Of a stretch of DNA of 12,552 bases, positions 6,684 to 12,552 are shown piece after piece. The DNA lies in contig CADBKS010000071.1 in NCBI GenBank assembly GCA_902795255.1, forward strand, positions 1 through 12,552. Direction: 5' to 3'. Made by a program: the position numbers and the translations under genes. The first letter of the stretch is position 1. Every line of letters begins with the position of its first letter. Below the pieces are notes generated by a model. That model did no database searches, was not told where the DNA came from, and saw only the letters and a list, made by a program, of their open reading frames with translations. This stretch comes from an uncultured Chloroflexota bacterium (GTDB lineage Bacteria > Chloroflexota > Anaerolineae > Anaerolineales > Anaerolineaceae).

Positions 6684-6800
6684 ATGCGCAAGATTTTTTC
6701 GAAAGACACGCTCACCGCTCTGCTTCTGGCACTGCTGATCATCGGTCTGATCATTATTACCGCCGATGACGCTCCGACGTGGATCTACCAGGGATTCTGA
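6684..6800 (+). CDS. DltX-like single-span microprotein with C-terminal tyrosine acyl-shuttle motif
   Basis: ATG at 6684 opens a 38-codon frame ending at TGA 6798-6800. The protein has a basic N-terminus (MRKIFSK), one hydrophobic span of about 17 residues (roughly 10-26, LTALLLALLIIGLIIIT), a short acidic turn (ADDAPT) and the C-terminus WIYQGF. By the positive-inside rule the C-terminus faces outward. DltX, the microprotein of the D-alanylation pathway, has the same size and layout and ends in a hexapeptide of F-x-Y-x-x-F type. Its Tyr is known to receive the acyl group from the MBOAT DltB and hand it to DltD. Here Tyr35 would be that residue. The frame is wedged with no free space between the lipoprotein (4-nt gap) and the MBOAT gene, whose ATG directly abuts its TGA. 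It has no ribosome site of its own, suggesting coupled translation. Assignment rests on motif, topology and position, not on overall similarity. Confidence 0.85.
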   Translation: MRKIFSKDTLTALLLALLIIGLIIITADDAPTWIYQGF

Positions 6801-8225
6801 ATGCAGCTGCCTGATATTTTTCTGCTCGCAGCCCTGCTGATCCTTCTGCGCCTTGTTCCGCTGAAGCAGGTACGCCATGCCGCGATGATCATCTGCAGCA
6901 CGGCGTTTCTTTTCGTCTTCCAGCCGGCAGTCCCGATCCGGGATATGGGGTTCACCCTCCCGCTCCTGACTGCCGCCCTGACCGGCTGTGTTTACGCCTC
7001 CTTCAGCACGCAGCGCTCCCTGAAGACAAAACAGAACCTCATTGAATCCGGGCTCATCCTCATTACAGTCCTGCTGATCGCCGCGACCCGCTTCTTCAGC
7101 TACAGCGGGATCATTACCGCGTCGCGTCCCCCGCAGCTTCTCCGGATCCTGCCGCTGCTTGCTGCCTCCGCTGTCCTGTGCGCACTGCTGAACCTGCTCA
7201 GCTGCCGCGGCAGCCGGTGGCCGAAACGGATCTGCATCATACTGATCCTTGCCGTCCTGGTCATTCTGAAAACGCCGGCCCTTTCGCTCGAAGCCAGCCG
7301 CATCGCCCGCGGATTTTCCGGACAGGATCAAACCATGGCGCTCGGCACCGATCTGCGCTGGTTCGGTTTTTCCTATATTGCTTTCCGTCTGCTCTCGGTC
7401 CTGATCGACACACTCAAAGGCCGAAAGGCGGACCTCAGCATCGGGGAGTTTCTGATCTACGTCTGTTTTCCGCCCGCGCTTTCGGCCGGGCCGATCGACC
7501 GCTGGGACCGTTTTACAAAAGAATATGCCGCGGGGCCGAAAAACGGAACCGCTGAGGACCTGAAAGAGGGTTTCGGGCAGATCGCACTCGGACTCTTTCA
7601 CAAATTTATTCTTGCCGACGCGCTTTCAAAAATGGCGCTTTCCGCACAGAATGCCGGCCAGTTCATCCGGACCGGCTGGGCCTGGGCAGCGCTTTTTGCC
7701 TATTCGCTCCAGATCTTCTTTGACTTTTCCGGCTACAGCGAGATCGCGGTCGGACTCGGGATCCTTTTCGGGATCCGTCTCCCGAAAAACTTTGACCATC
7801 CGTATCTGAAGGGAGACCTCACCAAATTCTGGAGCAGCTGGCATATGACACTGACGCAGTGGATCCGCAGCTATGTTTTCAACCCGCTGACCCGTTCGCT
7901 GCGGTCCAAACGCGAACATCCGCTGCCGCAGTGGCTGATCATCCTGATCACGCAGCTCACCACGATGCTGCTGATCGGGCTCTGGCACGGCGTCAGCGTG
8001 AACTTTGTGATCTGGGGCTTATGGCACGGCATCGGTCTGTTCATCCATCAGCTGTACTCCCGCCGGACCGGCGCCCTGCTGCGCGAGCGCAGCGCCGCGT
8101 TCCAAAAGGTTTACACCGTTTTTTCGACCGCACTGACCATCCTTTATGTCAGTCTCGGCTGGGTGTGGTTCGTCGTGCTTGATTTTGCTGGCGCGCTGCG
8201 CTTCTTCGGGAGGCTTTTCGGATGA
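6801..8225 (+). CDS. MBOAT family membrane-bound O-acyltransferase (DltB/AlgI-like)
   Basis: The 474-aa multi-span protein has all the landmarks of bacterial MBOAT acyltransferases: RWFGFSYIAFR (186-196), FPPALSAGPIDR (223-234), FDFSGYSEIAVG around D308, FWSSWHMTLTQWIRSYVFNPL with H348, and GLWHGVSVNFVIWGLWHGIGL with H396 and H409. H396, in the conserved GLWHG block, is the expected catalytic histidine. The conserved core is preceded by about 180 residues of hydrophobic N-terminal spans. In DltB this fold forms a funnel where the carrier protein docks from the cytoplasm and the acyl group is moved outward. The C-terminus (FFGRLFG) lacks a fused tyrosine hexapeptide, consistent with the motif being on the separate microprotein just upstream. 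AGGGA at 6790-6794 is a good ribosome site within that gene. The stop overlaps the next start as ATGA. Cargo could be D-alanine, acetyl or another acyl. Confidence 0.95.
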   Translation: MQLPDIFLLAALLILLRLVPLKQVRHAAMIICSTAFLFVFQPAVPIRDMGFTLPLLTAALTGCVYASFSTQRSLKTKQNLIESGLILITVLLIAATRFFSYSGIITASRPPQLLRILPLLAASAVLCALLNLLSCRGSRWPKRICIILILAVLVILKTPALSLEASRIARGFSGQDQTMALGTDLRWFGFSYIAFRLLSVLIDTLKGRKADLSIGEFLIYVCFPPALSAGPIDRWDRFTKEYAAGPKNGTAEDLKEGFGQIALGLFHKFILADALSKMALSAQNAGQFIRTGWAWAALFAYSLQIFFDFSGYSEIAVGLGILFGIRLPKNFDHPYLKGDLTKFWSSWHMTLTQWIRSYVFNPLTRSLRSKREHPLPQWLIILITQLTTMLLIGLWHGVSVNFVIWGLWHGIGLFIHQLYSRRTGALLRERSAAFQKVYTVFSTALTILYVSLGWVWFVVLDFAGALRFFGRLFG

Positions 8226-9328
8226 AGAAAAATCTCACACTCCTGCTCAAACCCCTGCTGATCTTATTGCTGCTTGTGGGGATCTGGCAGCTGGTCCAGC
8301 CGCTCCGCGGTCTGAACCGCGTCAGCCTTTACAACATCATCTTCCCCGGCCGGGAACGTCTGCCCTTCGGTGAAAGTCCCCGAACAGCCTACAACTTCAG
8401 CATCGGAAGCCTGGACGCAGCCATGGCCTCCCACAAGATCAGCGCTGCCCGCACCGAAGCCCCGAACACACTACGCTTGATCACGATCGGGGACTCCTCC
8501 TCCTGGGGAACGCTCCTGCGTCCGGAAGAGACCCTGTGCGGACAGCTGAACGGCAGGCAGCTCTCCGACGGACGGACAGTCGCCTGCTATAACCTTGCCT
8601 ACCCAACGCTTTCGCTCTCGAAAGATACCATGATCCTGAACCGTGCGCTGCAGTTCAGCCCGGACCTGATCCTCTGGCCGATGACGATGGAATCTTTTCC
8701 GAAAGATAAACAGTCCGACAACGAACTGGTCCTTGCGAATTATGACGAATACCGGCAGCTCTTCCCGGACAGCGAAGCGGCACCGGCTCAGGATGTTCTG
8801 AGCCGTTCCCTCTGGGGACAGCGGCGTCAGGCCGCGGACTGGCTCCGGCTGCAGCTTTACGGACTGATGTGGGCCGGGACCGGGATCGACCAGGATTACC
8901 CGGAGGACTATCCCGCCCCGCAAACCGACCTGGAAGCCGACAACACCTACCACGGTTACGAAGGAGCCCTGCCCGATGAAGCCCTGTCCTGGGATATTCT
9001 GGAAAAAGGCATCCGCCTTGCCGGAGACACCCCCGTACTGATCATCAACGAACCGATGCTGATCAGCACCGGAGAAAACTCGGAAATCCGCTATAATTAT
9101 TACTATCCGCGGGCCGCCTATGACAGCTGGCATGAGTCGCTCGTCCGGCGTGCGGGCGAAGAAGGCTGGAACCTTCTCGACCTGTGGAACGTTCTGGAAA
9201 CTGAAAATTTCACCAACAGTGCCATCCATTACGATGCGGCCGGCGCCTCATATCTGGCCGGCCTGACACTGGAGAAGATCGGGACAATACTGAACAATGG
9301 ACCATCAACAACAGAACAAACGAACTGA
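8222..9328 (+). CDS. Membrane-anchored SGNH-like protein, candidate extracellular acyl transferase (DltD role)
   Basis: The 368-aa protein starts with a hydrophobic anchor (about 5-27, LTLLLKPLLILLLLVGIWQLV) that would hold the rest outside. The SGNH block I is LRLITIGDSSSWG with nucleophile Ser92. A following NLAYPTLSLSKDT region fits the second conserved loop, and FTNSAIHYDAAG (330-341) fits block V with His336. In most SGNH enzymes an Asp lies three or four residues before this His. Here those places are Ser333 and Asn332, so the triad appears to lack its Asp, or another acid takes over. In the Dlt pathway the equivalent protein DltD takes the acyl group from the DltX tyrosine to its own Ser and passes it to the polymer. 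Gene order right after the MBOAT, with an ATGA overlap and a GGGAGG ribosome site (8208-8213), supports that role. An esterase or AlgJ/AlgX-type function is the alternative. Confidence 0.87.
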   Translation: MKKNLTLLLKPLLILLLLVGIWQLVQPLRGLNRVSLYNIIFPGRERLPFGESPRTAYNFSIGSLDAAMASHKISAARTEAPNTLRLITIGDSSSWGTLLRPEETLCGQLNGRQLSDGRTVACYNLAYPTLSLSKDTMILNRALQFSPDLILWPMTMESFPKDKQSDNELVLANYDEYRQLFPDSEAAPAQDVLSRSLWGQRRQAADWLRLQLYGLMWAGTGIDQDYPEDYPAPQTDLEADNTYHGYEGALPDEALSWDILEKGIRLAGDTPVLIINEPMLISTGENSEIRYNYYYPRAAYDSWHESLVRRAGEEGWNLLDLWNVLETENFTNSAIHYDAAGASYLAGLTLEKIGTILNNGPSTTEQTN

Positions 9329-10196
9329 CGCTTTCAGACAGCCGGAAGAACAGTTTCCGAAGCTGTTTTCATACCTGATCCTCATCCTGATCCTGACGGC
9401 GGTCTTCCCCGCGGTAAGCGGAAGCGCGCAGGCGCAGTCGCCGGCAGATTACGGGAGGACCTGGCAGAATGCCCCGGTGCTTCCGGAGTTCTCGGATCAT
9501 GCCATTGAGATCCTGCGGGCCGGCATCGCCGCCGGAAACGATCCGCACGCTTTTTCAAAGGTCGGGGACTGCGATACCAGCACCGCCTGGTACCTTCAGG
9601 ACTATGACCGGGAACAGATCTACTACGACCTGGGCGATTATGAATCGCTCCGTCCGGTGCTGGACTTTTTCCGGGGATCCTTCGGACGCCGGAGCCTGAC
9701 CGCTACGCCCGGTTTTTCCGCCGCATCCGTGCTTTCCACATTCTGGCTGGATTATTCCGTCTGCAGGTACGATGAGCTTCCGCTCACCTGTGAGTACCGC
9801 ATCCATAATCCGCTGGCCGTTCTCATCTCACTGGGAACCAATGACGGCTACAACCCGCCGGTCTTCAAGGATAACCTGCGGCAGATCATTGAAATGACAC
9901 TCGCACAGAACCGGCTGCCGATCCTGATGCTGAAGGCGGATAACGTGGAAGGAAACTTCTCGATCAACCAGGATATTGCCGACCTGGCAGAAGAATACGA
10001 CCTGCCGCTCTGGAATTTCTGGGCCGCGGTCCAGCATCTGGAAAACCACGGCCTTCAGGAGGATGGCATCCACCTGACTTTTTACAGCAACTACTTTTCA
10101 GACCCGAACTGCTGGGGTTCCGCATGGGCATATCGGAACCTCACCGCACTGCAGGTCCTTGAAAAGCTGCAAAACGCAATCGAAGAACTTTTATAA
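9297..10196 (+). CDS. Second SGNH-like protein with Cys in place of the block I Ser
   Basis: The 299-aa protein has a basic-polar N-terminus, one hydrophobic anchor or signal segment (about 23-45, ending SGSAQAQS, where cleavage is possible) and an SGNH-type domain. Block I reads FSKVGDCDTSTAWYL (86-100): Cys92 stands where the GDS serine should be, with Ser95 nearby. Block III is ISLGTND (177-183), and block V is DGIH (256-259), so the Asp-His pair is intact. PLTCEYRIHNP (162-172) and YDLPLWNFW (234-242) are further elements I associate with a Chloroflexota SGNH family. Cys92 could be a true thiol nucleophile, or the protein may be a non-catalytic binder. It begins 32 nt inside the previous gene with only a weak ribosome site, so translation is probably coupled. 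It likely works beside the first SGNH protein on the outer face of the membrane. Confidence 0.86.
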   Translation: MDHQQQNKRTDAFRQPEEQFPKLFSYLILILILTAVFPAVSGSAQAQSPADYGRTWQNAPVLPEFSDHAIEILRAGIAAGNDPHAFSKVGDCDTSTAWYLQDYDREQIYYDLGDYESLRPVLDFFRGSFGRRSLTATPGFSAASVLSTFWLDYSVCRYDELPLTCEYRIHNPLAVLISLGTNDGYNPPVFKDNLRQIIEMTLAQNRLPILMLKADNVEGNFSINQDIADLAEEYDLPLWNFWAAVQHLENHGLQEDGIHLTFYSNYFSDPNCWGSAWAYRNLTALQVLEKLQNAIEELL

Positions 10197-10222
10197 ATGC
10201 CCGGTAAAGGAAAATTTAAACC

Positions 10223-10465
10223 ATGGACGATATTATTGATCTATTGACCAAAAAGATCACAAAAAACCTGCTGAAAGATCCGAAAATGCAGCTGGAACCG
10301 ACCGAACCGCTCATCAGCAGCGGACTGCTGGACTCATTCAACCTCGTGGATCTCGCCTTGATCGTCGAAGAAGAATACGGCGTACGGATCGAAGATTTTG
10401 AACTGAACGCAGACACGTTCGACACCGTCGAGGAGCTCGCGCAGCTGATCATCGAACGTCAGTAA
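10223..10465 (+). CDS. Acyl carrier protein (DltC-like phosphopantetheine carrier)
   Basis: The 80-aa acidic protein is a four-helix carrier protein. The motif SSGLLDSFNLVDL (32-44) contains the phosphopantetheine-accepting serine, Ser38, in a D-S-F context. The next helix, LALIVEEEYGVRIEDFEL (44-61), and a final helix, VEELAQLIIE, complete the fold. DS-F/L carrier proteins with this spacing include DltC and carriers for non-fatty-acid cargo, while fatty-acid ACPs usually read DSLD. In this operon it would deliver an acyl thioester to the MBOAT on the cytoplasmic side. It requires a phosphopantetheinyl transferase and an acyl-loading enzyme, neither of which is seen here. The ribosome site AAAGGA (10206-10211) lies 11 nt before the ATG. 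It is the last gene of the plus-strand series, directly ahead of the terminator. Confidence 0.93.
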   Translation: MDDIIDLLTKKITKNLLKDPKMQLEPTEPLISSGLLDSFNLVDLALIVEEEYGVRIEDFELNADTFDTVEELAQLIIERQ

Positions 10466-10484
10466 CGATAACCGTAAAATATCA

Positions 10485-10517
10485 AAACAAACCACCGGCG
10501 CTGCCGGTGGTTTGTTT
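10485..10517. terminator. Bidirectional Rho-independent terminator between convergent operons
   Basis: AAACAAACCACCGGC (10485-10499) and GCCGGTGGTTTGTTT (10503-10517) form a perfect 15-bp stem with a 3-nt loop (GCT). The GC-rich top and A/T base give a U-rich 3' end on either strand: TTTGTTTATA on plus, TTTGTTTTGATATTTT on minus. It begins 19 nt after the carrier-protein stop and lies 78 nt beyond the stop of the convergent minus-strand gene, so it probably ends transcription from both sides. Confidence 0.93.
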
Positions 10518-10595
10518 ATATGCCTGTGTGCCGTCATGCTGGCAGTGGGTCATGGATCAGTCCGAATAAGCCCCGGGACGCTGACCGGCAGGTTT

Positions 10596-11282
10596 TTATG
10601 CCTCACACACATCCCGGCGGATGATCTCCAGCTGCTCTTTCACAAGCCGGGGGATCATTCCCAGCAGTTCCTCTGCGGTGACATACAGGTCCTCATTCAA
10701 AGGTTCCATCGGCTCGAACTCCCACGCCGGTGTGAACGAGAAATGTTTCCGGATATAGGTGCGGATCATTTCGTCCTGTTCCCGGGTCGTGCTCATTTTA
10801 TCCCGCAGCATAGGCGGAATAAGAAGCCCGCCGCCCGCCAGTTCCCGGCAGCAGGTGTCCTTCTGTACATGCAGGCCGAACAGTTTCGGATCCGGCATGA
10901 ACGCGTGTTTGCCAGGCTGCATGTAAAGGACCGGCAGCCCGTTTTCCGTCCGGTACAGATCCGGGATCCCTGACGCGCGCATCAGCATCCCATGATAGCT
11001 GCACAGGCAGTCTTTCACCGTTTCGTCCTCCCCGACCGCGACCCACATATGCTCGAGCTCATACAGGTGCTGGATATCGTAATCCATGTAGACCGCGTAT
11101 TCGATCAGCATTTTCCATCCGTACTGTCCGGGATCGATTTTAAAATTCGGGAACGTAACGGAAGCTTTCGGTCCGTCGAAAACGGTGATCCCAATGTACC
11201 GGACAGGAATCGGTTCATTCTTGTCTTTCATGATGATCGGCTGATACCGCATCGCAAGCTGTTTCAGTTCTTTTGAGAGCAT
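10596..11282 (-). CDS. Conserved-looking protein of unknown function
   Basis: I cannot assign this 228-aa protein to a named family. It shows motif-like blocks suggesting a structured enzyme or binding protein: IEYAVYMDYDIQHLYELEHMWV (60-81), CSYHG (94-98), and VLYMQPGKHAF (118-128), rich in His and Glu that could bind a metal. The order E-x-E-H-x-W, then SyHG, then PGKHA faintly recalls Vps62/NPP1-like beta-sandwich proteins, but this is weak. The protein has four Cys (92, 94, 144, 145) in two close pairs plus Cys226, and no signal peptide or membrane span, so it is probably cytoplasmic. The start at 11282 is firm: TGGAGGT lies about 7 nt upstream. It is 18 nt downstream of the sulfatase stop in the same direction, so it forms an operon with it, and it ends before the shared terminator. 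Confidence 0.8.
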   Translation of the reverse strand: MLSKELKQLAMRYQPIIMKDKNEPIPVRYIGITVFDGPKASVTFPNFKIDPGQYGWKMLIEYAVYMDYDIQHLYELEHMWVAVGEDETVKDCLCSYHGMLMRASGIPDLYRTENGLPVLYMQPGKHAFMPDPKLFGLHVQKDTCCRELAGGGLLIPPMLRDKMSTTREQDEMIRTYIRKHFSFTPAWEFEPMEPLNEDLYVTAEELLGMIPRLVKEQLEIIRRDVCEA

Positions 11283-11300
11283 ATTCTACCTCCAGGAGAT

Positions 11301-12552
11301 TCAAATAGTTTCACCGCGGAACACCCTTAGATGATACCGCTTTTCGAGCTGTCCGGCAAGTTCCGGCTCGTTTCCGGACAGGTCATCCTGTTCAAATTTG
11401 TCGTCCGTCCGGTACAGTTCCTTTCTTCCGTCCGCGTACAGTATAAGTTTATACTCCTCCGTGATCAGGCACGCCCAGTCCGATACATTTTCCCGATTGA
11501 CGGGCGGGATCTCCTTCCACGGAATACCAAGATCCCGGCAGATCCCGCTGAAAAAGGTCCTGTCTGACATGGTCTTCTCATATGCCGAATATTCCTCATA
11601 TCCGCGGAAGCTGTCATTGGTCATGACGGATCTGGACAGTTTCGAGATCTGACAGTTCCGGACCGGCGAAGTATCCCTTCCCACGGCGATCCCCAGAAGT
11701 GACCTTCCATCCCGATCTTTCGGAAGAGCCGCGCCGCACCATTCGGCGATGGAGGCAGATACGTCCTGCAGCTGTACCGGCGTATCTGTTCTTTCTCCGT
11801 GTAAAATGCCGGGCCCGGACAGGATCAGCGGAATGTGGACCGATGCCCTGTAGGGCTTGCTTTTGTAATACTGTCCCCGGTCGCCAAGCATCTCACCGTG
11901 ATCGGCGCTGTAGATGATCAGCGTATCGCCGTACTGCCCGCTTCTCCGGAGCGAATCGAGAACCTTGCCGATATTTCGGTCAATGTTTTTCAGCATCTCC
12001 CCGTAATTTTTCCTGACATTCTTCAGCAGCCCGGGATCCATTCCGCATCCGCCGTCCAGCGGGGGATCAAAGGCATCCGCCTCCTCCGCCATAGACTCCG
12101 TGATGTCCCACGGATCATGCGGACCGGAGAAGTTCACCGTCATGAACCAGGGCTGTCCTGATGCGTAAAACCTGTCCAGGATCCCCAGCGCCGTGTCCGT
12201 GACCCAGTTGTCAGCATATGCTTCGTCCGGAAGTGAGGTTGGGGCTGTTATCATGGGATCGAAAAAACGGCTCGTATAGTCCCTTGCGTATTCCCCCATG
12301 AGGCCGTTTGTTCTGAGATATGCACCGTAAGGTCCGTTCGCCTCATTGTATGACGCCCAGAGCGTATCCCATTTTCCTTCGCTGTCAACTGCGTCGGTAA
12401 ATCCGATCCTGCCGAGCTGCGGCAGCCAACCGCTTTCGCTCCAGTAAAGGCAAGGTTTGTGCAGATCGAGCTTACCGGCGCTTCCGACAAGGAACCCCCT
12501 GTCCCGAATAAGAGAGTAAACCGTTTCCCTGTCCGTCGGCATGCAGAACCGG
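11301..12552 (-). CDS. Sulfatase (alkaline-phosphatase superfamily), N-terminus beyond right edge
   Basis: The frame is open to the right edge, so this is the C-terminal part (417 codons) of a sulfatase. It starts in mid-protein: RFCMPTDRETVYSLIRDRG followed by GKLDLHKP, the region that in sulfatases follows the active-site CxPSR and contains GKxH. The catalytic formylglycine site itself therefore lies outside the window. Other family elements are NFSGPHDPWD (about 12109-12138), IIYSADHGEMLGDRGQYYKS (about 11875-11935, with the metal-binding Asp-His), and VHIPLILSGPG. The tail PLLILSGPG through QLQDVSASIAEWCG is the usual C-terminal subdomain. The tail pattern YKLILYADGRKELYRTDDKFEQDDL is the typical sulfatase ending. 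The nearest well-known relatives are arylsulfatase or choline-sulfatase-like hydrolases of sulfate esters; substrate cannot be told. An internal ATG at 12542 is unlikely to be the real start, since the family core extends upstream of it. Confidence 0.93.
   Translation of the reverse strand, partial: RFCMPTDRETVYSLIRDRGFLVGSAGKLDLHKPCLYWSESGWLPQLGRIGFTDAVDSEGKWDTLWASYNEANGPYGAYLRTNGLMGEYARDYTSRFFDPMITAPTSLPDEAYADNWVTDTALGILDRFYASGQPWFMTVNFSGPHDPWDITESMAEEADAFDPPLDGGCGMDPGLLKNVRKNYGEMLKNIDRNIGKVLDSLRRSGQYGDTLIIYSADHGEMLGDRGQYYKSKPYRASVHIPLILSGPGILHGERTDTPVQLQDVSASIAEWCGAALPKDRDGRSLLGIAVGRDTSPVRNCQISKLSRSVMTNDSFRGYEEYSAYEKTMSDRTFFSGICRDLGIPWKEIPPVNRENVSDWACLITEEYKLILYADGRKELYRTDDKFEQDDLSGNEPELAGQLEKRYHLRVFRGETI

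Noticed and set aside
6642..7601. 319-codon minus-strand frame across the microprotein and MBOAT genes
   Set aside because: The translation is Arg/Gln/Asp-rich without motif and opposes well-supported genes on the plus strand.
8025..8027. MBOAT itself as carrier of a fused C-terminal tyrosine hexapeptide
   Set aside because: Checked because many MBOATs carry the motif themselves. This one ends FFGRLFG without the tyrosine pattern, so the motif is only on the microprotein.
9376..9405. Imperfect tandem repeat of a 'ctgatcctgatc'-like unit
   Set aside because: It encodes the Leu/Ile-rich membrane anchor of the second SGNH protein; the repetition follows from codon use in a hydrophobic stretch.
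12540..12542. ATG at 12542 as the real sulfatase start
   Set aside because: The frame stays open to the window edge (RFC precedes it) and the essential N-terminal sulfatase core would be missing, so the gene is simply cut by the window.

Overview
This 12.5 kb window looks like a chromosomal stretch of a Chloroflexota bacterium, probably class Anaerolineae. The assignment is an inference. It rests on the style of the DnaN N-terminus, on the SGNH protein with an 'FSKVGD' block I, and on the LRR and cysteine-rich lipoprotein types, all of which resemble what I know from that group. Base composition is moderately GC-rich and codon use looks even throughout. I see no insertion sequence, phage, CRISPR array, tRNA or rRNA.

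The layout has three transcription blocks. (1) Positions 1-2649, minus strand: a short leucine-rich-repeat protein, a YihY/BrkB membrane protein, a small acidic protein, a Nudix (ADP-ribose pyrophosphatase-like) hydrolase, and the start of a YraN-family nuclease-fold gene that runs off the left edge. (2) Positions 2775-10465, plus strand: dnaN, a stand-alone PEP/pyruvate-binding (PPDK-N type) protein, then a compact group made of a cysteine-rich lipoprotein, a 38-aa single-span microprotein, an MBOAT acyltransferase, two membrane-anchored SGNH proteins and an acyl carrier protein. A perfect 15-bp hairpin terminator follows. (3) Positions 10596-12552, minus strand: a sulfatase running off the right edge, followed by an unrecognised conserved protein. 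This block converges on the same terminator.

The most interesting part is 6287-10465. It reads as a cell-envelope acylation machine built like the teichoic-acid D-alanylation (Dlt) system. A carrier protein (DltC-like) would present an acyl thioester in the cytoplasm. The MBOAT (DltB/AlgI-like) would move the acyl group across the membrane. The microprotein ends in WIYQGF, which matches the C-terminal tyrosine hexapeptide 'acyl shuttle' of DltX. One or both SGNH proteins (the DltD role) would transfer the group to a polymer outside. The window holds no DltA-like adenylating ligase and no teichoic acid gene, so both cargo and acceptor are unknown. Two active-site oddities stand out: the first SGNH protein has no Asp before its block V His, and the second has Cys where the nucleophilic Ser of GDS should be.

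An intergenic region of about 125 bp (2650-2774) between the LRR gene and dnaN carries -10 boxes on both strands. The LRR gene's box sits so close to its ATG that the message may be leaderless.
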